A DNA stretch of 64,000 nucleotides, taken from Myxococcota bacterium. Its GTDB lineage: Bacteria > Myxococcota_A > Bradymonadia > UBA7976 > UBA1532. The translations under genes and the position numbers were made by a program. The stretch's first letter is position 1. Each line of letters starts with the position of its first letter. The stretch covers positions 1-64,000 of the forward strand of contig CAUJDF010000052.1 of assembly GCA_963169045.1 (NCBI GenBank), given 5' to 3'. The notes beneath the pieces are model-generated. The model searched no databases, was not told where the DNA came from, and saw only the letters and a list, made by a program, of their open reading frames with translations. This document shows positions 19,149 through 27,446 of the stretch, piece after piece.

Positions 19149-21557
19149 CTACCGGCAGGCGTTGACGGCGCCGGGGGTCGGCGCGGCGGCGCGGAAGTCG
19201 GCGGCGTTGTCGTCGGTGTCGCCGCAGCGCGCGAGGGTGCGGTTCGGGCCGCCGTTGCCCTCGCGGTCGCTCGGGCTCGCGCCCTCGCCCGTGCCTTCGA
19301 TGCGGCCCTCGTAGGCGAGGCCGTCGACGACGCGGCCGTCGGGGCCGACGACGCGCACGCCGTCCGGCGCCCCGTTCTGCAGCGCCTTGCTCAGCCGCAG
19401 GCGCAGGACGCTCGCCGGCAGCCCCTCGATGACCTTCGGGGCGCCGACGACGAGGTACTGGCCGGGCTCGAGCGTCGCGCCGGCGGCGCCGAGGTCGAAG
19501 CGGCCGTAGACGCGGCCGCTGGCGCCGTCGACGAGCTCGAGGGCGTAGCCGCGCAGGGCCACCGCCTCCTCGCCGGGGTTGGTCAGCTCGACGAACTCGG
19601 CGCTGTCGGCGCCGGGCTGGTCGTAGTCCACCTCGCTGACCGCGACGGTGCCGGGGACGAACGCCGGCTCTTCCTCGGGGACGCCCGCCTCGAGGCCGAG
19701 CCGGGCGCGCTCCGCGTTGACGGCGGGCAGCAGCGTCTGCAGGTCCGGGCCGGCGCGCAGCGCTTCGGGCGAGAAGCCGGTGAAGGTGACGCGGCCCGTC
19801 CAGCGCGAGACCGTCGGGGCGTTGCAGATGTAGCGCTGGCCGTTGTGCGCGCAGTGCCACGCCCCGCACCGGTAGGCGTCGTTGCCGAGCCACGTGCAGT
19901 TGGTGATCCGCGGGTTGTCGAGGCGGCAGTTCTGCGGCATCTCGTGCGTCACGCGCCAGCTCGCGCTGAGCTCCGGATCGCTGATGCGGTTCCAGAAGTT
20001 GCCGGAGATGTCGAGCACGCCGTTCGTGTGCCAGGCGTCGACCTGCCACGCGTCGCCGTTGTCGGTGACGTTCGAGGCGCGGATGCGCGACTGCTCGTGC
20101 AGCGAGTCGGCCTCGATGCTGACGCCGATCTTGTTGCGGCGGACGTTGCTCTCCTCGATGACCACGAGCTGCGGCGCGAGGACGCGCACGCCGTACTGCG
20201 TGTTGTCCACGATGTCGGTGCGCACGAAGATCGGATCGCGCGGCCACTCCCGGGGGAAGCTCGGCGGCGGGTTCGAGGGCGGCGGCGCCGTCGGGAAGTC
20301 GGGGCAGGTGAAGGCCGGGTGCAGGCCGCTCTCCGGGCCGTCCACGCGCACGCCGACCGTGTTCGCGGCGATCGTCGAGTCCGTCACCGCAAGCTCGCTG
20401 GTGTGCGCGTCGATGCCGACGCCGAAGCCGGTGATGATCGAGCGCTCGAGCGTGCTCGCCGCCGCCTGCGCCCCGCGCAGGCCGACGCCGTCGCCCTTGC
20501 CGACGAGCACCGCGTCGTCGATGTCGGCCGCCGCCTCGGCGCCGAGCACGACGCCGTGCGTCACCTGGTCGAGCCGGATGCGGCTCAGGCGGTTGCCGGC
20601 GCTGCCCGCGTCGAACCGGAAGCCGGTCTCGCCGTGGTCGACGGTGACGTCGGTGAAGGTGTTGTGGCCGCCGGCGACCTGCACGCCGGTGCGCGCCTTC
20701 TCGATGAAGACGTGCTCGAGCGTGTTGCTCGCGCCCTGCAGGACGAGGCCCTTCCAGCCGTCGCGCACCGCGGTGAACACGACGGGGTGCTCGGCGGTGC
20801 CCACCGCCTGCAGCTTGCCCTGGACCTCGAGCGCCACGTCGCCGTAGGGGCCCGCGCCGATGATGTTCCCCTGGACGCGCACGCCCGGCTGGATGGTGAG
20901 GATCGCGTCCGGCGCGACGACGGTGTTCTCGAGCAGGACCACGTTGCAGCGGTCCCACGTCTCGGTGCCGACGACCGTCTGGCCCTGGATGTAGCGCGTG
21001 CCCTCGACGCAGGGCTGCGCGGCCACCGGGCGGCGGCACTGGAAGTTCGTGCCCTCGCAGCCGACGTTCACCGCGTAGGCGCCGGCGCCGGGGTCGTTCC
21101 ACGAGGAGAAGATGACGAGGTACTTGCCGTCCCGGGCGATGTCGACGCCGGGCAGGACGGCGGCGCCGCCCTCTTCGTCCTCGGCGGTGGCGAGGCGCGG
21201 GCCCTTGTCGGCGCCGCTCATCGGGCCGTAGATCGCCGCCACCGTGTCGAGCGCCTCGCCGGGCGCCAAGTCGACCGAGCCCGTGCCCGCCGTCGCCCGC
21301 AGGCCCACCTGGATGCGCGCGCCCGCCTTCGCCTCGAAGGTGAAGCCGTAGACGCGCCAGCCGGGCCGGAACGTGCCGCGGATCTCGCTGTTGAGGTCGA
21401 TGTCGTCGAGGATGTGCGCGCTCGACACCATGTCGGCCTTGCCGGCCTCGCCCACCTGGACGTCGTCCAGGCCGATGGCCGACGGCGCGGTGTCGGGCGT
21501 CCCCTGGCAGGCGGCCAGCAGGCCGGTCAGCGCGAACCCCAGCGTCTTCGTCTTCAT
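19149..21557 (-). CDS. Right-handed beta-helix lipoprotein with C-terminal lamin-tail (LTD) domain
   Basis: 802 residues. ATG 21557 follows GGGGGAAAC. Lipobox LLAAC gives lipidated Cys17. Residues ~45-170 look like a beta-sandwich with a PPC-like pattern. Residues ~200-560 are parallel beta-helix repeats (VLLENTVVAPDAILTIQPG, GVQVAGGHNTFTDV, GVRVLAPQLVVIEESNVRRN). This resembles periplasmic NosD/pectate-lyase-like folds that often bind or cleave polysaccharide. The C-terminal ~150 residues have the LTD pattern (VSEVDYDQPGADSAEFVEL, then GYALELVDG). Probably outer-membrane or surface. No catalytic residues identified. Confidence 0.85.
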   Translation of the reverse strand: MKTKTLGFALTGLLAACQGTPDTAPSAIGLDDVQVGEAGKADMVSSAHILDDIDLNSEIRGTFRPGWRVYGFTFEAKAGARIQVGLRATAGTGSVDLAPGEALDTVAAIYGPMSGADKGPRLATAEDEEGGAAVLPGVDIARDGKYLVIFSSWNDPGAGAYAVNVGCEGTNFQCRRPVAAQPCVEGTRYIQGQTVVGTETWDRCNVVLLENTVVAPDAILTIQPGVRVQGNIIGAGPYGDVALEVQGKLQAVGTAEHPVVFTAVRDGWKGLVLQGASNTLEHVFIEKARTGVQVAGGHNTFTDVTVDHGETGFRFDAGSAGNRLSRIRLDQVTHGVVLGAEAAADIDDAVLVGKGDGVGLRGAQAAASTLERSIITGFGVGIDAHTSELAVTDSTIAANTVGVRVDGPESGLHPAFTCPDFPTAPPPSNPPPSFPREWPRDPIFVRTDIVDNTQYGVRVLAPQLVVIEESNVRRNKIGVSIEADSLHEQSRIRASNVTDNGDAWQVDAWHTNGVLDISGNFWNRISDPELSASWRVTHEMPQNCRLDNPRITNCTWLGNDAYRCGAWHCAHNGQRYICNAPTVSRWTGRVTFTGFSPEALRAGPDLQTLLPAVNAERARLGLEAGVPEEEPAFVPGTVAVSEVDYDQPGADSAEFVELTNPGEEAVALRGYALELVDGASGRVYGRFDLGAAGATLEPGQYLVVGAPKVIEGLPASVLRLRLSKALQNGAPDGVRVVGPDGRVVDGLAYEGRIEGTGEGASPSDREGNGGPNRTLARCGDTDDNAADFRAAAPTPGAVNACR

Positions 21558-21628
21558 GTCGTTTCCCCCGTGGTGCGGCGTCGTCGCCGTGAACGCGGCG
21601 CACCATAGGCGGGGCGGGCGCGGCGCCA

Positions 21629-21742
21629 TTGACCGCGGGCGCCATTCGCTTGACCCGCCGCGCCGCCGCGCCCGCGCGGGGCGCCGGGGGTCGGGGGACG
21701 CTGACCGCGCGCGCCATGGCGCTGACCGGCCGCGCCACCGTG
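21629..21742. promoter_or_regulatory. Four copies of a YTGACC-n4-GCGCC motif upstream of the GspE-like gene
   Basis: The motif (T/C)TGACC followed 4 nt later by GCGCC starts at 21629, 21650, 21701 and 21722. Copies 1-2 and 3-4 are each exactly 21 bp apart, about two DNA turns; 51 bp separate the pairs. The last copy ends just upstream of the putative -10 box TATGTT (21744-21749), which itself ends 7 nt before ATG 21757. This looks like paired operators for a dimeric regulator. High GC makes GCGCC matches common, but the TGACC part and the repeated 21-bp phase are harder to get by chance. Confidence 0.5.
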
Positions 21743-21756
21743 CTATGTTCGAGGCC

Positions 21757-22929
21757 ATGAGCACCGCGCCCGCCGACGACCGCGGCGTCGTCACCCTCGT
21801 CGACCGCCTGCTGGGCCGCGCCATCCACGAGCGCGCCAGCGACATCCACATCGAGCCGCGGGCCGACCGCGTCCGCGTGCGCTTCCGCATCGACGGCATC
21901 CTGGTGGAGCGCCCGCCGGTGCCCGACACCTTCCGCCACTCGGTGCCGAGCCGCCTCAAGGTCATGGCGAGCCTCGACATCGCCGAGAAACGCCTGCCCC
22001 AGGACGGCGCGTTCACGGTCCAGGCGGGGGAGCGCGAGATCGACCTGCGCCTCTCCACGTTCCCCACGGAGTACGGCGAGAAGGTCGTCGTCCGCGTGCT
22101 CTCGCGCGCGTCGGACGCCGTCGACCTGCGCCGGCTCGGCCTCGATCCGCCGATGGTCGACAAGCTGCGCGCGCTCGCCCAGAAGCCCCACGGCATGGTG
22201 CTCGTCACCGGGCCCACCGGCAGCGGCAAGACGTCGACGCTCTATGCCATGATCCAGGAGATCGACTCGAACCAGAAGAACGTCGTCACGCTCGAAGACC
22301 CCATCGAGTACCGCTTCGCCAACATCATCCAGGGCCAGGCGCACCCCAAGGCCGGCTTCACGTTCGCCACCGGCCTGCGCGCCATCCTCCGGCAGGACCC
22401 CGACGTGATCATGGTCGGCGAGATGCGCGACGCGGAGACCGCCGACATCGCGTTCAAGGCGGCGCTGACCGGGCACCTCGTGCTGTCGTCGCTGCACACG
22501 AGCAGCGCGCTCGAGACGTTCGTCCGCATCTTCGACATGGGCCTCGAGCGGTTCGTGGTCGCCTCGGCGCTGCATGCCATGGTGGGCCAGCGCCTCGTGC
22601 GGCGCCTCTGCCGCGCGTGCTGCCGCGCCACGCCCGCCGACGACGCGACGCGGACGCTGATGGGCGCCGCCCCCGGCGAGGCGCTCATCGTGCACGAGCC
22701 CGTGGGCTGCGTGCAGTGCGCCCACACCGGCTACCACGGCCGGACGGGCATCTACGAGCTGGTGGAGGTCGACGACGAGCTGTCCGACCTCATCAAGGCC
22801 GAGACGTCCACCCGCCGCGCCCTTCGCGAGCACCTCGAGTCGCGCCACCACCAGAGCCTGCGCGCCGCCGGCTTCGCCCGCGTCCGCGCCGGCGTCACGA
22901 CCGTCGCCGAGGTCCTGCGCGTCGCCTGA
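21757..22929 (+). CDS. Short GspE/PilB-family secretion ATPase
   Basis: 390 residues, whereas typical GspE/PilB proteins have 500 or more; the N-terminal MshEN/N1 region is missing. Present are the N2-type segment (HERASDIHIEPRADRVRVRF), Walker A GPTGSGKTST (~151), an Asp box (TLEDPIEY), Walker B IMVGEMRDAETA (~217), a His box (LSSLHTSSALE) and a Zn tetracysteine, C.AC ~285 with C.QC ~318 (VGCVQCAHTGYHGRTG). It would power a type II secretion or type IV pilus-like machine. No other Gsp/Pil gene is nearby, so it may serve a complex encoded elsewhere. ATG 21745 is an alternative start but overlaps the likely -10 box. Confidence 0.88.
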   Translation: MSTAPADDRGVVTLVDRLLGRAIHERASDIHIEPRADRVRVRFRIDGILVERPPVPDTFRHSVPSRLKVMASLDIAEKRLPQDGAFTVQAGEREIDLRLSTFPTEYGEKVVVRVLSRASDAVDLRRLGLDPPMVDKLRALAQKPHGMVLVTGPTGSGKTSTLYAMIQEIDSNQKNVVTLEDPIEYRFANIIQGQAHPKAGFTFATGLRAILRQDPDVIMVGEMRDAETADIAFKAALTGHLVLSSLHTSSALETFVRIFDMGLERFVVASALHAMVGQRLVRRLCRACCRATPADDATRTLMGAAPGEALIVHEPVGCVQCAHTGYHGRTGIYELVEVDDELSDLIKAETSTRRALREHLESRHHQSLRAAGFARVRAGVTTVAEVLRVA

Positions 22930-22949
22930 ACGCCCGTCTCACTGGAAGT

Positions 22950-22977
22950 TTGACGCGTCTCTCCGCCTCGTGATGAT
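22950..22977 (+). promoter_or_regulatory. Candidate sigma-70-type promoter
   Basis: TTGACG at 22950-22955 is followed after 16 bp by GATGAT (22972-22977, 4 of 6 consensus). The surrounding ~60 bp are clearly less GC-rich than the rest. A start near 22984 would exclude the in-frame ATGs at 22970/22973 and supports ATG 23024 for the kinase gene. Confidence 0.4.
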
Positions 22978-23023
22978 TGTCCGCATAACTCGAACCAATC
23001 ATGCGGCGATCGCCTTGGGGGGC

Positions 23024-23875
23024 ATGACCTTGTGGACTTCCGTGGGGAGCGGCGTTCAGGAGGCGGAGGCGCCCGGCACCGGCGTGCGGCGCCTCGTGCG
23101 CGCGCTCACGCAGGCCGTCGCGGAGCGGGACCGCCGCGCCGACGAGGCGCGGCGGCTGGCGGCGGCGATGCACGACGTGGCGGGGCTGCTCGGTGCGGTG
23201 GCGGCGGGCGTGCACCACGTGCGCGAGCTGATGGAGGACGAGCCGGGGCTGTCGGCCGAGGGCCGCGCCGCCGTCGCGCTCGAGCTGGGCGCCCTCGACG
23301 AGGTGCTGGCCCACGTGCGGGCGCTGCACGCGCAGGCCCGCGGCGAGCGCCCGCAGGCAGGCCGGCCGCAGCGGCTGGTCGACCTCGTCGACGGGGTGCT
23401 GGCCGTGCTCGGCGCGGATCTGTCCGCCGGCGTGCGGCTGGCGTCGAGCTGTCCGACCGACGTCTACACGCCGGCGGACGCGCTCGACGTCTGGCGCATC
23501 CTGACCAACCTGGTGCGCAACGCCGTCCAGGCGATGGCCGACGCGGCGCTCGGCGGCCGCGTGGTGGTGACCGTCGACGCCTTCGACGCCGAGGTCGTCG
23601 TGCGGGTGGCCGACGAGGGGCCCGGCGTCCCCGAGCGTCTGGCGGACCGCATCTTCGAGCGGCGGTTCACCTCGCGGGCCGACCGCGGCGGCCAGGGCCT
23701 GGGGCTCGCCCACTCGCGGGAGCTCGCGTTCCAGTGCGGGGGGTCGCTCTCGCTCGAGCGGCGGCCCGGACGCGGCGCCACCTTCGCACTGCGGCTGCCC
23801 CGGTGCCTGGCCGACGGCAGCGAGCCGCCGGCTCCGCTGCACCCCGTCCTCGTCGACCTGCGCCCCGCCCGCTGA
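23024..23875 (+). CDS. Soluble sensor histidine kinase
   Basis: 283 residues. The start at ATG 23024 is preceded by GGGGGG. The dimerisation helix has a likely phospho-acceptor His in AAAMHDVAGLLGAVAAG (not the standard HE.R.P form). The ATPase has N-box LTNLVRNAVQAM, G1 DEGPGVP, F-box IFERRFTS and G2 GGQGLGLAHS. There is no membrane segment or recognisable sensor domain, so it may receive its signal from a partner. It lies between the secretion ATPase and the NifU-like gene; no response regulator is adjacent. Confidence 0.85.
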   Translation: MTLWTSVGSGVQEAEAPGTGVRRLVRALTQAVAERDRRADEARRLAAAMHDVAGLLGAVAAGVHHVRELMEDEPGLSAEGRAAVALELGALDEVLAHVRALHAQARGERPQAGRPQRLVDLVDGVLAVLGADLSAGVRLASSCPTDVYTPADALDVWRILTNLVRNAVQAMADAALGGRVVVTVDAFDAEVVVRVADEGPGVPERLADRIFERRFTSRADRGGQGLGLAHSRELAFQCGGSLSLERRPGRGATFALRLPRCLADGSEPPAPLHPVLVDLRPAR

Positions 23876-23889
23876 TCGGCCCGGCCGCC

Positions 23890-23926
23890 GATTCGAATCC
23901 CATTCGCCTCGGCGAGCATCTATGCT
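23890..23926 (+). promoter_or_regulatory. Palindrome and -10-like box upstream of the NifU-like gene
   Basis: GATTCGAATC (23890-23899) is a perfect 10-bp palindrome, followed by TATGCT (23921-23926), which matches 4 of 6 -10 positions. The start would fall near 23933, leaving a ~23-nt leader with the GAGAGAG site. The position fits a repressor site near -35 to -45. Confidence 0.35.
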
Positions 23927-23955
23927 CGGCACCCCCCGGAGTTCCGAGAGAGTCG

Positions 23956-24219
23956 ATGAGACGGAAGATCGCGCGCATCCTCGAGGAGAAGATCAACCCG
24001 TACGTCGCGGGCCACGGCGGCCGCATCGAGGTCGTCGACTACGTCAACGGCACGGTGTTCCTGTCGATGTCGGGCGGCTGCCAGGGCTGCGCCGCCTCGG
24101 CGGTGACGCTCCGGCAGGGGGTCGAGGAGGCGCTGCGCACCGAGCTCGGCGAGCGCATCAAGCACATCGTCGACGTCACCGACCACGAGTCCGGCTCGTC
24201 CCCCTACTACACCGCCTGA
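23956..24219 (+). CDS. NifU C-terminal-domain Fe-S scaffold/carrier protein
   Basis: 87 residues, the full length of a stand-alone NifU C-terminal (Nfu) domain. It has the cluster-binding C-x2-C in GGCQGCAAS and the preceding INPYVAGHGGRIEVVDY. It carries [4Fe-4S] clusters to apoproteins in the cytoplasm. Upstream GAGAGAG is the ribosome binding site. TATGCT at 23921-23926 is a likely -10 box and the palindrome GATTCGAATC (23890-23899) a possible operator. Confidence 0.93.
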   Translation: MRRKIARILEEKINPYVAGHGGRIEVVDYVNGTVFLSMSGGCQGCAASAVTLRQGVEEALRTELGERIKHIVDVTDHESGSSPYYTA

Positions 24220-24223
24220 GAAG

Positions 24224-25531
24224 CTACAGCCATCCGTGAAGGATGAAGAGGATCTCGTCGGCTTCGGTCTCGAAGCGGTCCTCGTGGTTCGTCCACCGGT
24301 GGCGGTACTGCAGGTTGAGGTCGACGAAGGTGTAGGGGTGCCACTCGAGGCCGAGCACGCCCTGGTGCCGGCTGTCGAAGGCGAAGTCGACGTCGGCGTC
24401 CCGCCAGTCGTAGCGCAGGCGCGCCACCAGGCTCTCGTGCAGGATCCAGTCGAGCTCGTGGAAGGCCACGAGCGACGTCACCGCCTCGCGCTCGTCGTGG
24501 GAGACGTGGTCGACGTCGTACTCGCCGAGGTAGATCAGCGGCGCCCAGCCCAGCGCCTGTAGGCTCAGCGCCCACTGCACGCCGCCGAGGATCTGGTCGA
24601 GCTTCTGGTCGTCGCGGTCGCGGCTGCCGTACAGGAGCGACGCGCCGAGGTGCCAGACGAGGTCGCGCCAGCCGGCGGAGAGCGCCGCGCCGTAGCCGTC
24701 GTCCGGCTCGACCGGGTCGTCCCAGTCGTCGGCCGCGTTGAACGCCGCGAGGTGGAAGTAGGCGCGGTTGGGGTTGAAGCCGACCTCGACGCCGGTGACC
24801 TGCCGCTCGTGGTCGAGCGGCCTGCCGACGAAGCCGGTCTCCTGCCGGATGAACGCGGTGTGGTCGTCGAGCCGCCAGCCGAACGGCGGCAGGAAGCGGC
24901 CCGCGCGTACGTAGGCCTGGTTTGGCAGGTCGTGGTACATCGCCCACGCCTCGCGCACGAAGAAGCGGTCCCAGGTGTCGTCGAACTGCTCTTCGCGCGA
25001 GCCGCGGAAGCCGGTGTTCACGAGCAGCGTCAGGCGCCCCCCGTTGAGGGTCGCCGGGTTGTAGGGCCGCGCGGCGAGGTAGAGGTCGGCCTGCATCGGG
25101 AAGAACGCGTTCTCTTCGTCCTCGCCGAGCGGGAAGTCGCCCATGAGCCGCAGGTCGCCGCCCGCCTGGAACGTCGGGTTCGGCTCGATGCCGCCGTAAC
25201 GCGCGGCGGTGCCCGCGGCGGGCGCGGTCCCGCCGGCCAGCTTCGGCGCGCGGTACGCCTCGTCGGCGGGGCGGGTGCCCCACGTGGGCAGCACCTGACG
25301 GCCGTAGTACGCGCCGGCGGCCGTGCGCATGCCGCCGCCGGTGGGGCTCACGTGGCACGTGTTGCAGTTGAGGGAGCACTTGCGCAGGTCGATCGACGGG
25401 TCCTCCCAGTCGACCGGCTGGACGTGGCAGGTGTCGCACGCCTTCGCCGAGCGCACGGCGAACTGCGGCAGGGCCAGGGCGGGCGCGGCGCCCGCGAGCA
25501 GCAGCGCGAGGACGGCCAGGACGCGCGTCAT
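24224..25531 (-). CDS. Exported diheme cytochrome domain fused to a predicted outer-membrane beta-barrel
   Basis: 435 residues. A signal peptide (TRVLAVLALLLAGAAPALA) precedes two c-type heme sites: C32-D-T-C35-H36 and C56-N-T-C59-H60, with an extra Cys52. The remaining ~340 residues are alternating-hydrophobicity, aromatic-rich strands (VRAGRFLPPFGWRLDD, RYDWRDADVDFAFDSR, NLQYRHRW) ending in FILHGWL, typical of an outer-membrane barrel. The combination suggests electron transfer at or across the outer membrane. ATG 25531 overlaps the upstream cytochrome-gene stop by 1 nt. No porin-cytochrome family assigned. Confidence 0.75.
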   Translation of the reverse strand: MTRVLAVLALLLAGAAPALALPQFAVRSAKACDTCHVQPVDWEDPSIDLRKCSLNCNTCHVSPTGGGMRTAAGAYYGRQVLPTWGTRPADEAYRAPKLAGGTAPAAGTAARYGGIEPNPTFQAGGDLRLMGDFPLGEDEENAFFPMQADLYLAARPYNPATLNGGRLTLLVNTGFRGSREEQFDDTWDRFFVREAWAMYHDLPNQAYVRAGRFLPPFGWRLDDHTAFIRQETGFVGRPLDHERQVTGVEVGFNPNRAYFHLAAFNAADDWDDPVEPDDGYGAALSAGWRDLVWHLGASLLYGSRDRDDQKLDQILGGVQWALSLQALGWAPLIYLGEYDVDHVSHDEREAVTSLVAFHELDWILHESLVARLRYDWRDADVDFAFDSRHQGVLGLEWHPYTFVDLNLQYRHRWTNHEDRFETEADEILFILHGWL

Positions 25532-26271
25532 CACGGCCCCACCGGCGCGCCGGCGCGGATCCAGGCCTCGCACAGGCGGATCTGCGCCTCGGTGAACGGA
25601 TCGCCGGTGAGCGGCATGCGCGCGCCGCCGATGCCGCGCAGGCGCTTGATCAGCAGCGACGCGGCGGGATCGCCGCCGCCGCGCAGATCGCCGCTGAAGC
25701 CGCCCGCGTCGAAGCCGGCGTAGGTCGACAGGTCGAGCCCCGAGGACGGCTGGTCGACGTCGTGGCAGAACTCGGTGGCGCAGCCGCCCGCGAGGAGCGG
25801 GCCGATCTCGCCGTTCCAGGTGGGCGGCGGGCCCATGTCGGGCGGCGTGGCGTCGAGCGGGCCGGCGTCGGGCGGGGCGGCGTCGGGCACGGGCGCCGTC
25901 GCGTCCATCTTCGGCTCGCCGCGGGGCGCGCCGCCGTCGAGCCAGGCGGCGATGACCGCCCGCTCGGCGTTGGGCAGGCCGAGGCCCGGCGGCATGCGGT
26001 TCTCGACCACCACCTGGTGCTCGATCGCCGCGGCGTGCGTCACGGCCTGCTCGTAGGTGAAGAGGGCGTAGGGCGCCCCGCCGGCGGGGCGCTCGCCGTG
26101 GCACGACCAGCACTGCACCTCGAAGATCGGCCGCACGTGGGCCTCCCACGTGGGCGCGCCGTCGACGAGCGCCTCGAGCGTCCGGTCGCCGAAGCCCGGA
26201 CAGCCCGCGAGGGCGAGCGCGACGCAGGCCGGACCGGTCGCGCGGGCGATCGCTCGCACCATGCTCCCCAT
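25531..26271 (-). CDS. Heme-binding lipoprotein (c-type cytochrome)
   Basis: 246 residues from ATG 26271, or 243 from ATG 26262, whose spacing to GGAGGGG is better. Lipobox ALAGC. The first heme site is CWSCH (~54-58), with distal Met in NRMPPGLGLP. An Asp/Pro-rich linker follows, then a second candidate site CATEFCH (C-x4-C-H, not the standard spacing) with Met in RMPLTGDPF. It resembles planctomycete/myxobacterial-type cytochrome lipoproteins. It is in an operon with the diheme-barrel gene, to which it may pass electrons from the periplasm. Confidence 0.8.
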   Translation of the reverse strand: MGSMVRAIARATGPACVALALAGCPGFGDRTLEALVDGAPTWEAHVRPIFEVQCWSCHGERPAGGAPYALFTYEQAVTHAAAIEHQVVVENRMPPGLGLPNAERAVIAAWLDGGAPRGEPKMDATAPVPDAAPPDAGPLDATPPDMGPPPTWNGEIGPLLAGGCATEFCHDVDQPSSGLDLSTYAGFDAGGFSGDLRGGGDPAASLLIKRLRGIGGARMPLTGDPFTEAQIRLCEAWIRAGAPVGP

Positions 26272-26406
26272 CTCCCCTCCCGGATGGCCGTTCGAGCGGC
26301 GAGGGTAAACACGGCCCGCGGTACAGGTCCAGGAGGCCGTCGCGGAGGGACGTCGGCGCTCGCGGTCGTCGGCAATGCGTTACGGACTCCGAGAGCGCCT
26401 GTGGTA

Positions 26407-26424
26407 GAAGACGGGCCCGTCTTC
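26407..26424. promoter_or_regulatory. 18-bp perfect palindrome upstream of the glycosyltransferase operon
   Basis: GAAGACGGGCCCGTCTTC reads the same on both strands and ends 17 nt before ATG 26442. A TGnTA-type -10-like sequence (TGGTAGAAG) overlaps its left end. It is either an operator at the transcription start or a hairpin in the leader. Confidence 0.55.
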
Positions 26425-26441
26425 CCCGCCGAGGGTGCCCG

Positions 26442-27446
26442 ATGGCGCTTCGCGCGCGCTTCAACGCGTGGTGGCTCGCGCCGCTCGCCGTGCTGGCGAG
26501 CGCGGTGGCGATCGCGGTGCAGCGCGCCAACGTGCCGGACCGCGCCGACTGGGCGGCGGCCACCGGCTACGTGCGGGCGCAGCTGCGGCCCGGCGACGGC
26601 GTGACGTGGACGCCGGCCTGGGCGGGGGAGGGTCGGCTCTTCTTCGAGGGGCTGCCGGCCTTCCACCTGCCCGACCCGGCGGCGGCCGACTTCGGCCGGT
26701 ACGACCGCGTGTGGGTGCTGGGCGCCTTCGGGGGCGGGGCGCGCGACCTGCCCGCGGCCGAAGCGAACGTCGTCGACCGGCAGGTGTTCGGCGGCGTCAC
26801 CGTCGAGCGCGTGCAGCCTGGCGGCGACCGCGTGGTCGGCGACCTGTACGCCGGTCTCGAGGGGGCGCGGGTGGTGCGCGTGCGCAAGGGGGGCGCCGAG
26901 CAGGCGTGCGACTTCTGGGACGGCCGCGGCTGGCACTGCGACCTGAAGAAGGCGCCCGACGCGACGCGCCGCTGCCTGGGCGCGCCGGTGAGGACGCGCC
27001 TGCAGCAACGGCGCGGCGACCCGCACTGCGGCCTCGACCCCTGGCTGCACGTGAGCCGCGACGTGCGCGTGATCGGCGCCGGCGCGCGCCGGTGCGTGTG
27101 GTTCCACCCCATCGCCGGCGCGACGGTCGAGATCCGCTGGCCCGGGGCCCCGGCGGCGTCCCGGCTGGTGATCGACTACGGCTTCGCCGACCCGGTCGTC
27201 ACCGACAACGACCTGAAGGCGCCGCGCGTGAAGCCGGCCCGGCTGACGGTGCGCCGCGGCGCGGCCGGGATCGCGGCCCACGAGGTGACGGTCGAGAAGG
27301 GCTGGCGCCGGCTCGAGGTGCCGCTCGAGGGGGCGGCGGCGGCGGCGGGGCCGATGACGTTCGCGATCGAGACGTCGTCCAGCGTCGACGCCCACTTCTG
27401 CTTCGACCCGACGCTGCGCGCGCCGCGCGCGGGAGGCGCCCCGTGA
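26442..27446 (+). CDS. Membrane-anchored protein of unknown function, partner of a PMT glycosyltransferase
   Basis: 334 residues. One N-terminal transmembrane segment (WWLAPLAVLASAVAIAV) is followed by a ~300-residue presumably periplasmic part. The first half has a Rossmann-like feel (DYVRAQLRPGDGV..., YDRVWVLGAFGG). The second half looks like a beta-sandwich (EIRWPGAPAASRLVIDYG, EVTVEKGWRRLEVPLEG). I do not recognise the family. It is coupled by 4 nt to the glycosyltransferase and likely works with it, for example in handling lipid-linked sugars or acceptor proteins (inference). Confidence 0.75.
   Translation: MALRARFNAWWLAPLAVLASAVAIAVQRANVPDRADWAAATGYVRAQLRPGDGVTWTPAWAGEGRLFFEGLPAFHLPDPAAADFGRYDRVWVLGAFGGGARDLPAAEANVVDRQVFGGVTVERVQPGGDRVVGDLYAGLEGARVVRVRKGGAEQACDFWDGRGWHCDLKKAPDATRRCLGAPVRTRLQQRRGDPHCGLDPWLHVSRDVRVIGAGARRCVWFHPIAGATVEIRWPGAPAASRLVIDYGFADPVVTDNDLKAPRVKPARLTVRRGAAGIAAHEVTVEKGWRRLEVPLEGAAAAAGPMTFAIETSSSVDAHFCFDPTLRAPRAGGAP

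Noticed and set aside
23885-23905. tRNA T-arm-like sequence GATTCGAATCCC
   Set aside because: The flanking 5' bases do not pair to form a T-stem, and no acceptor, D or anticodon arm is present. The palindrome alone explains it.
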